Shown here: one piece after another, positions 10,314-19,440 of the stretch
How the letters are laid out: each line of letters opens with the position of its first letter
Position numbering within the stretch: position 1 is the first letter of the stretch
NCBI RefSeq assembly: GCF_000292525.1
Contig: NZ_AEYF01000001.1
Span: 186,001 to 250,000, forward strand
Direction: 5' to 3'
From: Rhizobium sp. CCGE 510
GTDB taxonomy: Bacteria; Pseudomonadota; Alphaproteobacteria; Rhizobiales; Rhizobiaceae
Length of the DNA: 64,000 bases
Position numbers and translations under genes: made by a program
Notes under the pieces: model-generated
Database searches by the model: none
Told to the model about the DNA's origin: nothing
Seen by the model: only the letters and a program-made list of their open reading frames with translations

Positions 10314-10673
10314 ATGAACCGCGTTGTCACCATCACCATCGCCGCCGCCCTCTCCTCCCTCGCATTTGCCGGCGTCAGCCGGGCCGAAAGCCTTGGGATG
10401 AACACCGCCCAGGGTATCGAGCAGACACTCAGGACCTTCCACGGCAATGATTTCAACGTCGAGCAAGTCCGTAACTGGCGCAACCTCGACGACGAAACCA
10501 CCGGTCCGCGCTCAGCGCCGGAACGTTCCGGCCAGGCCGTTCACGGCATCCAGGCCTCGATCGACGCCAACAGGTCGCTTGCCCATCGACTTAACAATGA
10601 AGGCGTCGATGTCCGCAACATCGTCAATGCCGAACAGGCAGCCGACGGAAGCTTGACCTTCTACGTCCGCTGA
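10314..10673 (+). CDS. Small secreted protein of unknown function
   Basis: A 119-residue protein with a clear Sec signal peptide: MNRVVTITIAAALSSLAFAG, with cleavage likely after SRA (about residue 24). The mature part is polar, without cysteine, and contains GIEQTLRTFHGNDFNVEQV and a C-terminal DGSLTFYVR. I recognise no domain. AAAAGGAT lies upstream at good spacing. It is probably periplasmic. It lies at the edge of the block of genes that separates ribE from ribH. Confidence 0.7.
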   Translation: MNRVVTITIAAALSSLAFAGVSRAESLGMNTAQGIEQTLRTFHGNDFNVEQVRNWRNLDDETTGPRSAPERSGQAVHGIQASIDANRSLAHRLNNEGVDVRNIVNAEQAADGSLTFYVR

Positions 10674-10755
10674 CGGTTCAGCGCATCGCGTCCCATCGGT
10701 GCGCGGCGCGCAAAGCATGGGCGGCGGTCTCCTCTCCGCCCATGCCGGGGATTTC

Positions 10756-10783
10756 CCAGATAGGCCAGATAGGCCCAGATAGG
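10756..10783. repeat. Three tandem copies of a 9-mer upstream of the cupin gene
   Basis: CCAGATAGG occurs at 10756, 10765 and 10775, the last after one extra base, about 55 bp before the cupin start. It could be a slippage product or a regulator-binding array. Nothing else supports a function. Confidence 0.6.
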
Positions 10784-10836
10784 CATTGAATTTTTCGCTG
10801 CGATGATGGCTTCTCTCCCTGCAACAGGAGGACATC

Positions 10837-11355
10837 ATGACTAGGGAATCGAAGGTGGTGATCAATACCGCCGATCTCAAGCTCGACCATTGGAAACAGG
10901 GCGAGCTCTATGAAAGCGTCGATACCTCGTTCGGCACGCTTCTCGGCTTGGCCGGTCTCGGCGTCAGCTACAACGAAGTGCCGCCGGGCAAATCGGGCTG
11001 CCCATTTCACAATCATCATGTCGAAGACGAGCTTTTTTATGTGATCGCAGGCGCCGGCGAATACCGTTTCGGCGGCGAGCGCCATGCGATCAAGGCGGGC
11101 GACGTGCTCGGCGCGCCGGCCGGTGGGCCGGAGACGGCGCACCAGATCATCAACACCGGCACGGCACCACTCGTCTATCTCGGCATTTCGACGATGGCAA
11201 AGACCGAGATCGTCGAATATCCCGATTCCGGAAAGTTTCTTGCCAAGACGAACAGGGCCAAGACCATCAGCGACGATTGCAAACCCGGGCGCTTCCGTTA
11301 TATCGGACGGCCGGAAGGCGATCTCGACTATTGGGACGGCGAACCCGGCGCTTGA
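10837..11355 (+). CDS. Cupin-domain protein
   Basis: A 172-residue single-cupin protein. Motif 1 is seen as CPFHNHHVEDELFYVIAG with His and Glu metal ligands, and motif 2 as GDVLGAPAGGPETAHQI. The C-terminal 50 residues are an extension with KPGRFRYIGRPEGDLDYW. Strong SD (CAGGAGGACATC before ATG). It is followed after 9 bp by a GNAT gene, so the pair is probably an operon. Substrate unknown; cupins of this size include sugar isomerases and small-molecule binding proteins. Confidence 0.85.
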   Translation: MTRESKVVINTADLKLDHWKQGELYESVDTSFGTLLGLAGLGVSYNEVPPGKSGCPFHNHHVEDELFYVIAGAGEYRFGGERHAIKAGDVLGAPAGGPETAHQIINTGTAPLVYLGISTMAKTEIVEYPDSGKFLAKTNRAKTISDDCKPGRFRYIGRPEGDLDYWDGEPGA

Positions 11356-11364
11356 AAGACCGAT

Positions 11365-11880
11365 ATGACCGACATTCCGACCCTCGAAACGGAGCGACTG
11401 ACGCTCCGCCCTCACCGCCTCGACGATTTCGAGGCGCATGCAGCACTATGGGCGGACGAAGACGTCGTTCGTTTTATCAGCGCTGTGCCGTCGACGCGCG
11501 AGCAGAGCTGGAGCCGCATGCTGCGCCTCGCCGGCATGTGGCACCATATGGGCTTCGGCTTCCTTGCAATCATCGAAAAGGCGAGCGGCCGGTTCATCGG
11601 CGAAGCGGGCTTCATGGAATCGCGCCGGGAGATGACGCCGTCGATCGAGGGGACGATGGAGATCGGCTGGGCGCTGATGCCCTCGGCGCATGGCCGCGGT
11701 TATGCCACCGAGGCGCTGACCGCGCTGATCGGCTGGGCGGAGAGTTATTTCCCCGGAAAACCGATGAGCTGTATTATCAGTCCCGAGAACCAGGCTTCGC
11801 TCAGGGTGGCGACCAAACTCGGTTTTCGCGAGACCACGCGCACGCAGTATAACGGCGAGATCATTCAGTTTTCGCGGTAG
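11365..11880 (+). CDS. GNAT-family N-acetyltransferase (RimJ/RimL-like)
   Basis: A 171-residue acetyltransferase of the Acetyltransf_3 subgroup. The N-terminus TLETERLTLRPHRLDDFEA is typical, and acetyl-CoA binding is expected at HGRGYATEALTALI. The substrate may be a protein N-terminus or a small amine and cannot be read from the sequence. It lies 9 bp after the cupin gene. It is convergent with the sugar aminotransferase, with a palindromic repeat between the two. Confidence 0.85.
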   Translation: MTDIPTLETERLTLRPHRLDDFEAHAALWADEDVVRFISAVPSTREQSWSRMLRLAGMWHHMGFGFLAIIEKASGRFIGEAGFMESRREMTPSIEGTMEIGWALMPSAHGRGYATEALTALIGWAESYFPGKPMSCIISPENQASLRVATKLGFRETTRTQYNGEIIQFSR

Positions 11881-11930
11881 GGAATCCGTCAAGGGGCAGC
11901 GTGGCGCACCATGCTGACAAATGAAGCGAT

Positions 11931-11984
11931 CTAGAACAGGATGTCGCCCGAAAACCGCTTACACTCTTCGGCATCATGCTCTAG
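11931..11984 (-). repeat. Palindromic repeat, family B copy 1 (reverse orientation)
   Basis: Reverse complement of the GAGCATGATGCCGAAAAGTG...CGGTTTTCGGGCGACAT element, bounded by CTAG at both ends. It lies between the convergent GNAT and aminotransferase genes. The other copies are at 26816, 41350 and 63502. Confidence 0.75.
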
Positions 11985-12009
11985 CCGGCCTATTGGTACA
12001 CGATCTCAC

Positions 12010-12034
12010 ACCGCAGATACTTTCGATCTGCGGT
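12010..12034. terminator. Hairpin downstream of the aminotransferase gene
   Basis: Perfect 9-bp stem ACCGCAGAT/ATCTGCGGT with a 7-base loop, 30 bp past the aminotransferase stop codon (minus strand). There is no good T run, so it may be a weak or Rho-assisted terminator. Confidence 0.45.
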
Positions 12035-12063
12035 ACGAAATGACAGTCGGAATACCGTTATTT

Positions 12064-13173
12064 TTACGCCGACTCGATCAGAGCGCAGACCTTGTCGACG
12101 ATCTCCAGCTCCATGTCCGGATAGATGGGAAGGCAGAGCACCTGTAGTGCGGCTTCGGTTGCGACCGGCAGATTCGAGGGCTGCGAGGAAGGCAGGCTGC
12201 GGTACATCGAGAAGCTTGAAATCAGCGGATAGAAATAGCGGCGCGGATGAATGCTGTTTTCCTTCAGCAGCTCATAGAGCCCATCGCGTGAAATGGGATA
12301 GCCAGGGCGTACGAGGATCGGGAAATAAGAGAAGTTGGAGACGGTCTCGCGGGAACGGTCCAGGCATTCTATGCCCGCAACGCCGTGGAGCCGCTCGCGG
12401 TATGCAGCGTCGATGAGCTCACGCCTTTCGAGTGCGAAGTTGATATATTTCAGCTGCAACAGGCCGAGCGCAGCGTTGAACTCGCTCATCTTGCCGTTGG
12501 TGCCTGGCGCCACCACGGTCACTTCATCGACGTAACCGAAGTTCTTCAGCTGGTCGATGCGGGTCTTCGTCTTGACGTCCGGGCAGATGATGGCCCCGCC
12601 TTCGAATGTGTTGAAAACCTTCGTCGCATGGAAGCTCAGGATGGAAAGGTCGCCGTGATTGAGAACGCTTCCCCGTTCGTCTTCCACGCCGAAGGCATGG
12701 GCGGCATCATAGATGACCTTGAGATTGTAGAGATCGGCGATCTTCTGGATCGCATCGACGTCGCAAGGGTGGCCGTAGCAATGCACCGGCATGATCGCCG
12801 TCGTCTGCTGCGTGATCGCCGCCTCGATTTTCGCTGGATCGAGATTGAGCGTCACCGGGTCGATGTCGACGAAGACGGGCTTCAAGCCGTTCCAGAGAAG
12901 CGAATGTGAAGTGGCCACGAAGGAATAGGGCGTGGTGATGACTTCGCCCGTGACGCGGAGCGCCTGAAGCGCCGTGAGCAGCGCAACGGTGGCGTTTGAA
13001 AAGAGGCTGATGTGCTTCACGCCGAGATGGTTGCAGAGTTCCTGCTCCAGTTGCTCGTGGAATGGCCCGCCATTGGTCAGGATGCGATTGTTCCAGATCG
13101 CTTCCAGCGAAGGAATGAATTCCTCGAGCGGCGGCAGGCTGGGCTTCGTTACATAGATCTTTTCGTTTTTCAT
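12064..13173 (-). CDS. DegT/DnrJ/EryC1/StrS sugar aminotransferase (VioA/FdtB-like)
   Basis: A PLP-dependent aminotransferase of 369 residues acting on nucleotide-linked keto-deoxy sugars. The PLP Lys lies in LSFHATKVFNTFEGG. Other family parts are LTNGGPFHEQLE, TPYSFVATSHSLLWNG and VIYDAAHAFGV. The wording is closest in memory to VioA (dTDP-4-amino-4,6-dideoxyglucose formation) and FdtB. This fits the nearby rfbB, whose product dTDP-4-keto-6-deoxyglucose would be the substrate; the exact product is inference. It is transcribed divergently from the glycosyltransferase-like gene at 13371, with a shared upstream region of about 200 bp. Confidence 0.88.
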   Translation of the reverse strand: MKNEKIYVTKPSLPPLEEFIPSLEAIWNNRILTNGGPFHEQLEQELCNHLGVKHISLFSNATVALLTALQALRVTGEVITTPYSFVATSHSLLWNGLKPVFVDIDPVTLNLDPAKIEAAITQQTTAIMPVHCYGHPCDVDAIQKIADLYNLKVIYDAAHAFGVEDERGSVLNHGDLSILSFHATKVFNTFEGGAIICPDVKTKTRIDQLKNFGYVDEVTVVAPGTNGKMSEFNAALGLLQLKYINFALERRELIDAAYRERLHGVAGIECLDRSRETVSNFSYFPILVRPGYPISRDGLYELLKENSIHPRRYFYPLISSFSMYRSLPSSQPSNLPVATEAALQVLCLPIYPDMELEIVDKVCALIESA

Positions 13174-13370
13174 GACGCCGTCCAGAGTTGGGCACTATCA
13201 CGCAGTTGGGCCTGGTGCGAACATCACGGCTTAATCTGTTCCCAGGCTGACCAGCGAAATTCTTGCCAACAGTGTGGCGCAAGCTTCACGTCCAATAGTC
13301 GACGCCCAAACCGGCCCGAATGCCATTTCGTGAATCACGAAGACGGCAGCCATCCGCGAAGGACGATACC

Positions 13371-15347
13371 TTGACGATCAATCAGCCCATTTCCGCTCTA
13401 CCGGCCGACCTTCCTGATCTGGCGCTTCTCACGGAGAAGGCTGCCGGCACTGGATCCGTCATTATCTATCAGCCTTATCTCGATCCGTCGCAGCGCAGCC
13501 AGCTCGACGCGGCGGCCATGCCGTTCGACATCTCGTTCAATACGCAGGCGACGACCCGCGAATATGAGCTCTTCCGCACCCTGCATCAGCATCACGAGGC
13601 GATCGGCCTCGGCGACGACGTGTTCTGGGGACTGCTTTCGAGCAAATTCGAGATGAAGTCGGTGACGAGCTTTCCCTCCTTTGTCACGGAAGCGGCAAAG
13701 GCCCGGGCGGAAGGTGCGGACGCCTATCTTTACAATCCGTTGATCGGCCACGCGGCTATCTACAGCAACGTCTGGGAACATTCGCTGCTTGGCGGTCACC
13801 CCGGCATGGAGCCCATCTTTCTGCATATCCAGGAGCTCGGCTATCCGATCGCGCCGCCGCAGGACAAGACTGCCTTCATGTTCTGCAACTATTTCTGCGG
13901 CAACCGGAAATTCTGGTCCGGGTATTTCGCCTTTTGCGAACGCATTCTCGAATCGCTGGAAAACCAAGCGCGCGCCGGCACGGCGGCGGGCACCGCCTAT
14001 GCCGGCACGGCTCACTATTCACGCGATGCCAACGCCAAGATGCGCCCCTTCGTGATCGAGCGTCTGCTCGGGCTTTATGTCCAGCAGGCTACCGCCTCCG
14101 GATTGAAGATCGCCGCCTTCGTGCCGACCCTTACCGATTTCGAATGGAAGTTCGGCGTCCGCCTGGGCCGAATGCTGCATGGCCTCTTCGCCGCCAAGGA
14201 AGCCTTTCTGCGGAGCCGTGACGAGGCTCTCCTGAACTCATGGCAGCAAGGCCGCCAGCCGCTCATCAAGCAGCCGCATCTGATCTGGGGAGCTGATGAT
14301 CCGCCCGGCTGGATGCCGCGCGGCCAATTTATCGGCGATCGCGAATTGATGCGCGCTTATGCTCCGCAGGCTTCAGGCGCCTCGCCGGTACCGCAGCAGC
14401 CGGTATGGACAGAAAGGCCCGCTCTACCAGCTGCGCCGAAAATCGAGCAGCCGCTCCGCAGCGCATTGCAGCCCTTTGCCGGCGGATGGCAGGCACACAA
14501 GGACCGTCATTGCATCTGGATCGTGACTCCCGAAAACTACAATCACAGCCACGCCTTCGACGAAGTCGCGCTCGGCCTGCAGGGCGCCTTCGAGGAACTC
14601 GGCGGCTCGGCCCTGATCGTCCGCGACATGAACGCATTTGCCGACCGCGCGCCGATCATCTACGGCGGCAATCTTCTGGCCCCCGAAGTCCTCGGTCATC
14701 TGCCGAAGGACAGCGTTCTGATCAACCTCGAGCAGGTGTCTGAAGAAAGCACCTGGATCAATTCACGCTATGTGTCGATCCTGAGAGCGATGCCGGTGCT
14801 CGACTACAGCCCGCGCAACCGTGCAAACCTCGCCGCCAAGGGGATTGATCACGCCGGTGTGCTCGAGATCGGTTACAGCCGTTGCCTGAGCCAGATTCAG
14901 CACGCCCCCGTCAAGGATATCGACGTGCTCTTCTACGGCTCGATGAACGAACGCCGCCACCATATCCTGAAGACGCTAAAGGACGGCGGACTGAAGGTCG
15001 CGCATCTGTTCAACATCTATGGTGCGGAACGCGATGCAGCGATTGCCCGCGCCAAGATCATCATCAACATCCATCATTATGCGAGCGGCGTCTTCGAGAT
15101 CGTGCGCATTTCCTATCTGCTCGCCAATCGCGTCTGCGTGCTGACGGAAGGCGACAGCCGCGATCCGGACCTCCAGCCCTTCATCGGCGGCTTGGCGATT
15201 GAGCCCTATGAAGACATGATCGAGCGCTGCTACAAGCTGATCGCAGATGCCGACGAGCGCGATGCCATTGCTGCGGCAGGCCTTGATGCCATGCGGAGCC
15301 GCTCGCAGGCGGAGATGCTGATGAGCGTCATGAAGGCTGGCGCCTGA
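13371..15347 (+). CDS. Two-part protein with glycosyltransferase-like C-terminus
   Basis: About 658 residues. The N-terminal half (to about 310) has patterns such as VIIYQPYLDP, GDDVFWGLLSSKFE and GHAAIYSNVWEHSLLGGHPG, which I cannot place in a named family. A Pro/Ala-rich linker (about 320-375) leads to a C-terminal half resembling GT-B or CgeB-like glycosyltransferases: DVLFYGSMNERRHHIL, IIINIHHYASGVFEIVRISY and ANRVCVLTE. The TTG at 13371 has GAAGGA at good spacing; an ATG at 13320 in the same frame has no obvious SD. It heads the rfbCBDA run, with 24 bp to rfbC. A role in transferring rhamnose or a related sugar to a surface glycan is likely but inferred. Confidence 0.7.
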   Translation: MTINQPISALPADLPDLALLTEKAAGTGSVIIYQPYLDPSQRSQLDAAAMPFDISFNTQATTREYELFRTLHQHHEAIGLGDDVFWGLLSSKFEMKSVTSFPSFVTEAAKARAEGADAYLYNPLIGHAAIYSNVWEHSLLGGHPGMEPIFLHIQELGYPIAPPQDKTAFMFCNYFCGNRKFWSGYFAFCERILESLENQARAGTAAGTAYAGTAHYSRDANAKMRPFVIERLLGLYVQQATASGLKIAAFVPTLTDFEWKFGVRLGRMLHGLFAAKEAFLRSRDEALLNSWQQGRQPLIKQPHLIWGADDPPGWMPRGQFIGDRELMRAYAPQASGASPVPQQPVWTERPALPAAPKIEQPLRSALQPFAGGWQAHKDRHCIWIVTPENYNHSHAFDEVALGLQGAFEELGGSALIVRDMNAFADRAPIIYGGNLLAPEVLGHLPKDSVLINLEQVSEESTWINSRYVSILRAMPVLDYSPRNRANLAAKGIDHAGVLEIGYSRCLSQIQHAPVKDIDVLFYGSMNERRHHILKTLKDGGLKVAHLFNIYGAERDAAIARAKIIINIHHYASGVFEIVRISYLLANRVCVLTEGDSRDPDLQPFIGGLAIEPYEDMIERCYKLIADADERDAIAAAGLDAMRSRSQAEMLMSVMKAGA

Positions 15348-15371
15348 TGAAGGCCGCAGAAAAGGTAAGCC

Positions 15372-15950
15372 ATGCGCATTGAGACCGCGGCCATCGAGGG
15401 CATCGTTGCAATCACACCGCCACGCTTCGGCGATCACCGCGGCTACTTTTCCGAGGTATTCAAGGATGCCTGGTTCCGGGAAAATGTGGCCGACGTCACG
15501 TTCATCCAGGACAATGAGTCGCTTTCGGCGCAGGCCGGCACTGTCCGGGGGCTGCATTTCCAGATCCCGCCGTTCGCGCAGGGCAAGCTGGTACGGTGCC
15601 TTGCCGGCCGGATCATGGATGTGGTCGTCGATATCCGCAAGGGATCACCGAGCTTCGGCAAATGGCTCTCTCAAGAGCTCTCGCCGGACACCGGCAAGCA
15701 GCTCTGGATACCGGCCGGTTTCGCACACGGATTCGCAACGATTGAGCCGAACAGCGTCATCAGCTACAAGGTGACCGCACCCTACAGCCCGCAACATGAT
15801 CGGGGCATCGCGTGGAACGATCCGGCGATCGGCATTCGCTGGCCTTTCGATGAGGGAGGCATGGTATCGTCCGACAAAGACAAGACGCTGCCGCGGCTCG
15901 CCGATCTGCCAAGTCATTTTTCCTATTCAGCACAGCAACCCCAGGATTGA
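15372..15950 (+). CDS. rfbC: dTDP-4-dehydrorhamnose 3,5-epimerase
   Basis: Third enzyme of dTDP-L-rhamnose synthesis. The 192-residue cupin-fold protein shows the RmlC signature: GDHRGYFSEVFKD, FIQDNESLS, GTVRGLHFQIPP and FAHGFATIEP. The active-site His lies in GLHFQ and the Tyr in VISYKVTAPY. It is separated by 6 bp from rfbB; the order rfbC-rfbB-rfbD-rfbA forms one operon. Confidence 0.96.
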   Translation: MRIETAAIEGIVAITPPRFGDHRGYFSEVFKDAWFRENVADVTFIQDNESLSAQAGTVRGLHFQIPPFAQGKLVRCLAGRIMDVVVDIRKGSPSFGKWLSQELSPDTGKQLWIPAGFAHGFATIEPNSVISYKVTAPYSPQHDRGIAWNDPAIGIRWPFDEGGMVSSDKDKTLPRLADLPSHFSYSAQQPQD

Positions 15951-15956
15951 TTTACG

Positions 15957-17012
15957 ATGCGCATACTGGTCACGGGCGGAGCGGGCTTTATCGGATCGGC
16001 ATTGGTGCGCCATCTCGTCAGCGAGATTGGCGCCGAGGTGCTGAATGTCGACACGCTGACCTACGCCGGCAATCTGGCGTCGCTGAAATCCGTCGAATCG
16101 GCGCCCAACTATCAATTCCTGCGCGCCGACATCTGCGACCACACCAGGATGCAGGAAGCATTTGCGTCCTTCCGCCCTGATCTCGTCATGCATCTGGCGG
16201 CAGAGAGCCATGTCGACCGCTCGATCTCGGGCGCGGCCGATTTCATTCAGACCAATATCGTCGGCACATTCAGCCTGCTGGATGCCGCACGGCACTATTG
16301 GGATGGGCTTGACGCTCGCCGCAAGAGTGCCTTCCGCTTTCTGCATGTCTCAACGGACGAGGTCTACGGCTCGCTTGGCGACGAGGGTCTCTTCGAGGAG
16401 ACGACGCCTTACGATCCGTCCTCGCCCTACTCCGCCTCCAAGGCGGCGAGCGACCATCTGGCGATCGCCTGGCACCGCACCTACGGCCTGCCCGTCGTCG
16501 TATCCAACTGCTCCAACAATTACGGCCCGTTCCATTTCCCCGAAAAACTCATACCGCTGATGATCCTGAACGCACTGGAGGGCAAGCCTCTCCCGGTTTA
16601 CGGCAATGGCGCGAATGTCCGCGACTGGCTGTATGTCGAAGACCACGCCCGCGCGCTCTTCACGATCGCATCCAGAGGGCGCCCCGGCGAAAAATACAAT
16701 GTGGGCGGCCGCAATGAGCGCAGGAACATCGATGTCGTTCATCGCATCTGTGCTATTCTTGACGGCGTCTGCGGTGACAAGGCACCGCATGCACGTCTGA
16801 TCACCAACGTCACGGACCGCCCCGGGCACGACGCACGCTATGCGATCGATGCCTCGAAACTCGAAAGCGAACTCGGCTGGAAGGCGCAAGAGACCTTCGA
16901 AACCGGCATCGAGAAGACCGTGCACTGGTACTTGGAAAACGAATGGTGGTGGAGGCCGCTGAGCGAAAACGTCTACTCCGGCGAACGCCTCGGCGTTTTC
17001 AAGGAACGATAG
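15957..17012 (+). CDS. rfbB: dTDP-glucose 4,6-dehydratase
   Basis: Converts dTDP-glucose to dTDP-4-keto-6-deoxyglucose. The 351-residue extended SDR has the NAD motif GGAGFIGS at the N-terminus, the catalytic [10 protein letters not shown] segment and the [11 protein letters not shown]yr/Lys pair. [13 protein letters not shown] and the C-terminal NEWWWRPL are family hallmarks. Its product can feed either rhamnose (rfbC, rfbD) or, through the divergent aminotransferase, an amino sugar. Confidence 0.97.
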   Translation: MRILVTGGAGFIGSALVRHLVSEIGAEVLNVDTLTYAGNLASLKSVESAPNYQFLRADICDHTRMQEAFASFRPDLVMHLAAESHVDRSISGAADFIQTNIVGTFSLLDAARHYWDGLDARRKSAFRFLHVSTDEVYGSLGDEGLFEETTPYDPSSPYSASKAASDHLAIAWHRTYGLPVVVSNCSNNYGPFHFPEKLIPLMILNALEGKPLPVYGNGANVRDWLYVEDHARALFTIASRGRPGEKYNVGGRNERRNIDVVHRICAILDGVCGDKAPHARLITNVTDRPGHDARYAIDASKLESELGWKAQETFETGIEKTVHWYLENEWWWRPLSENVYSGERLGVFKER

Positions 17013-17014
17013 AG

Positions 17015-17902
17015 ATGCGCATCGCCGTCACCGGCAAACAGGGTCAAGTCGTTCAGTCGCTGCTGAGACGTGGCGCCGAAACCGGCGTCGAAATCAGCGC
17101 GGTTGGGCGCCCGGAAATGGACCTCGCGAATCCCGAAAGTATCGTAGCCGCCTTCTCAGCTCTGCGCCCGGATGTCATCGTCTCGGCCGCCGCCTATACG
17201 GCGGTCGACAAGGCCGAGAGCGACGCCGAGCTTGCTTTTTCCGTTAACGCGGCAGGTGCCGGGGCGGTTGCCGAGGCTTGCGCGCGGATCGGGGTGCCGG
17301 TCATCCACATTTCGACCGACTACGTCTTCAGCGGCGACAAGGCCTCCGCGTATTCCGAAGAGGATGCGACGGCGCCGGTCTCCGTCTATGGGCGTTCGAA
17401 GCTCGCGGGGGAGACGGCCGTCGCGGCGGCGAACCCGAACCACGTCATCTTGCGCACCGCCTGGGTCTATTCGCCCTTTGGCACCAATTTCCTGAAAACG
17501 ATGCTGCGGCTGTCCGAGACGCGCGATCATCTTCGCGTTGTCGCCGATCAGACAGGATGCCCGACTTCGGCACTCGACATAGCCGACGCGATTCTTGCAA
17601 TCGCAACCCGTATCGTAGCAGACCCTGCGCCATCGCTCCGCGGTACTTTTCACCTGACCGGCAGCGGCGAAGCAAGCTGGGCTGATTTCGCGGAAGAGAT
17701 ATTCGCGAAGCTTTCCAAATCCGGCGGGAGAACCGTCGGCGTCGAGCGCATCCCGACGGCGGACTATCCGACACCGGCGAGGCGTCCCGCCAATTCACGT
17801 CTCAATGGCGACAAGCTAGCCAGGACATATGGAATCCGGCTCCCGGAATGGAAGCAGTCTATGACGATTGTCATGCAAGACCTTTTGAATAGGGGTCTTT
17901 AA
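17015..17902 (+). CDS. rfbD: dTDP-4-dehydrorhamnose reductase
   Basis: Last step to dTDP-L-rhamnose. The 295-residue protein starts [16 protein letters not shown], 2 bp after the rfbB stop codon; the open frame reaches further upstream but only overlaps rfb[20 protein letters not shown] and [15 protein letters not shown] match the RmlD family, with the Tyr/Lys catalytic pair in YGRSK. Confidence 0.96.
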   Translation: MRIAVTGKQGQVVQSLLRRGAETGVEISAVGRPEMDLANPESIVAAFSALRPDVIVSAAAYTAVDKAESDAELAFSVNAAGAGAVAEACARIGVPVIHISTDYVFSGDKASAYSEEDATAPVSVYGRSKLAGETAVAAANPNHVILRTAWVYSPFGTNFLKTMLRLSETRDHLRVVADQTGCPTSALDIADAILAIATRIVADPAPSLRGTFHLTGSGEASWADFAEEIFAKLSKSGGRTVGVERIPTADYPTPARRPANSRLNGDKLARTYGIRLPEWKQSMTIVMQDLLNRGL

Positions 17903-17912
17903 GGAGATGGGC

Positions 17913-18782
17913 ATGAAGGGCATTATTCTCGCCGGCGGCACAGGCACGCGTCTGCATCCGATTACGCAGGCCGTCTCGAAACAGTTGATGCCGGTCTACG
18001 ACAAGCCGATGATCTACTATCCGCTTACGACGCTCATGCTTGCCGGCATCAGGGAGTTGCTGATCATCACCACGCCTCACGACGTCGAAGCCTTCAAGCG
18101 CCTTCTCGGCGACGGCTCGCAATGGGGAATTTCGCTGACCTATGCCGTACAGGCGAGTCCGGACGGCCTCGCCCAGGCCTTCATCATCGGCGCCGACTTC
18201 GTGCACGGCGACAGCTCGGCACTCGTTCTCGGCGACAACATCTTCTACGGGCACGGACTACCGGAAATCATGAAATCCGGGACGAGTCGGCGGGAAGGCG
18301 CGACGGTCTTCGCCTATCACGTCACCGATCCGGAACGCTATGGCGTTGTCGGCTTTGACGAAAAAATGAATGCGCTATCGATCGAGGAGAAACCGAAGGC
18401 CCCGAAATCGAACTGGGCGGTGACCGGCCTCTATTTCTACGATCAGCAGGTGGTCGATATCGCCGCCAACCTGAAGCCGTCACCGCGCGGCGAATTGGAG
18501 ATTACCGATCTCAACCGCACCTATCTCGAGCGTGGCCAGCTTTTTGTGGAGCTGATGGGCCGGGGCTATGCCTGGCTCGACACCGGCACGCCTGATAGTC
18601 TGCACGATGCAGCAGCTTTCGTCAGCACGCTGGAGAAACGCCAGGGCTTCAAGATCGCCTGCCCCGAAGAAGTCGCCTGGCGCATGGGTTACATATCGCA
18701 GGACGACCTCGCCAAGCTCGCGGAGACGCTCGGCAAGAGCGCCTACGGCCAGTATCTGAGGAAGCTGTCCCCGGATTGGTGA
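17913..18782 (+). CDS. rfbA: Glucose-1-phosphate thymidylyltransferase
   Basis: First enzyme of the dTDP-rhamnose route, making dTDP-glucose. The nucleotide-binding signature [11 protein letters not shown] is at the N-terminus, followed by [23 protein letters not shown] and [23 protein letters not shown] at 17903 abuts an ATG at 17907, so ATG at 17913 (six-base spacing) is preferred; length 289. It is the last gene of the operon and convergent with ribE, with no clear terminator in the 46-bp gap. Confidence 0.96.
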   Translation: MKGIILAGGTGTRLHPITQAVSKQLMPVYDKPMIYYPLTTLMLAGIRELLIITTPHDVEAFKRLLGDGSQWGISLTYAVQASPDGLAQAFIIGADFVHGDSSALVLGDNIFYGHGLPEIMKSGTSRREGATVFAYHVTDPERYGVVGFDEKMNALSIEEKPKAPKSNWAVTGLYFYDQQVVDIAANLKPSPRGELEITDLNRTYLERGQLFVELMGRGYAWLDTGTPDSLHDAAAFVSTLEKRQGFKIACPEEVAWRMGYISQDDLAKLAETLGKSAYGQYLRKLSPDW

Positions 18783-18828
18783 GCACTCCGGCCGGTGCGC
18801 ACCCACGAAACCGGTACAGATTTTCGAT

Positions 18829-19440
18829 TCAGGCGCTCGGGAATTCAGCCAGCCTGGCTGCGTAACGGGCCATGGTGTCGACTTCGAAATTGACGAAATC
18901 GCCGGCCTTGCGCTCGCCCCACGTCGTCACTTCGAGCGTGTGGCGGATGAGCAGGACGTCAAAATCGGTGCCGTCGACCGCATTGACGGTCAGCGAGGTG
19001 CCGTCGAGGGCGATCGAGCCCTTGGGGGCGACGAATTTCGCCAGATGTTCGGGCGCCCGCAGGCGATAACGGGTGGCGTCGCCCTCCGATGTCACCGAGA
19101 GGATTTCCGCCTTGCCGTCGACATGGCCGGAAACGATGTGGCCGCCGAGTTCATCGCCGATCTTCAGCGACCGTTCGAGATTGATGCGGCTGCCTTCCCG
19201 CCAGGTGCCGATTGTCGTCAGCCGCAGCGCCTCTTCCCAGGCTTCGACCTCGAACCAGCGGCCGTTGCTGCCCTCGGCCGGAAGTGCGGTAACGGTCAAG
19301 CAGATGCCGGCATGGGAGATCGAGGCGCCCATGTCGATCGTCGTCGGATCATAGGCGGTCGCGACCCGCAGCCGGATGCCTTCCCTCAACGGGGAAACGG
19401 ATTCGACCGTGCCGACATCGGTGACTATTCCGGTAAACAT
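18829..19440 (-). CDS. ribE: Riboflavin synthase alpha subunit
   Basis: Dismutates two lumazines to riboflavin. The 203-residue protein begins MFTGIVTDVGTV and shows the duplicated barrel: SHAGICLTVTAL in the first half and ALDGTSLTVNAVDG in the second. The ATG shares a base with the ribD stop codon (TGATG), indicating translational coupling. Downstream on the same strand, the expected ribH is 8.9 kb away. Confidence 0.95.
   Translation of the reverse strand: MFTGIVTDVGTVESVSPLREGIRLRVATAYDPTTIDMGASISHAGICLTVTALPAEGSNGRWFEVEAWEEALRLTTIGTWREGSRINLERSLKIGDELGGHIVSGHVDGKAEILSVTSEGDATRYRLRAPEHLAKFVAPKGSIALDGTSLTVNAVDGTDFDVLLIRHTLEVTTWGERKAGDFVNFEVDTMARYAARLAEFPSA

Noticed and set aside
10756..10783. 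Possible CRISPR-like repeat
   Set aside because: Three 9-mers almost directly abutting have no spacers and no cas genes nearby.
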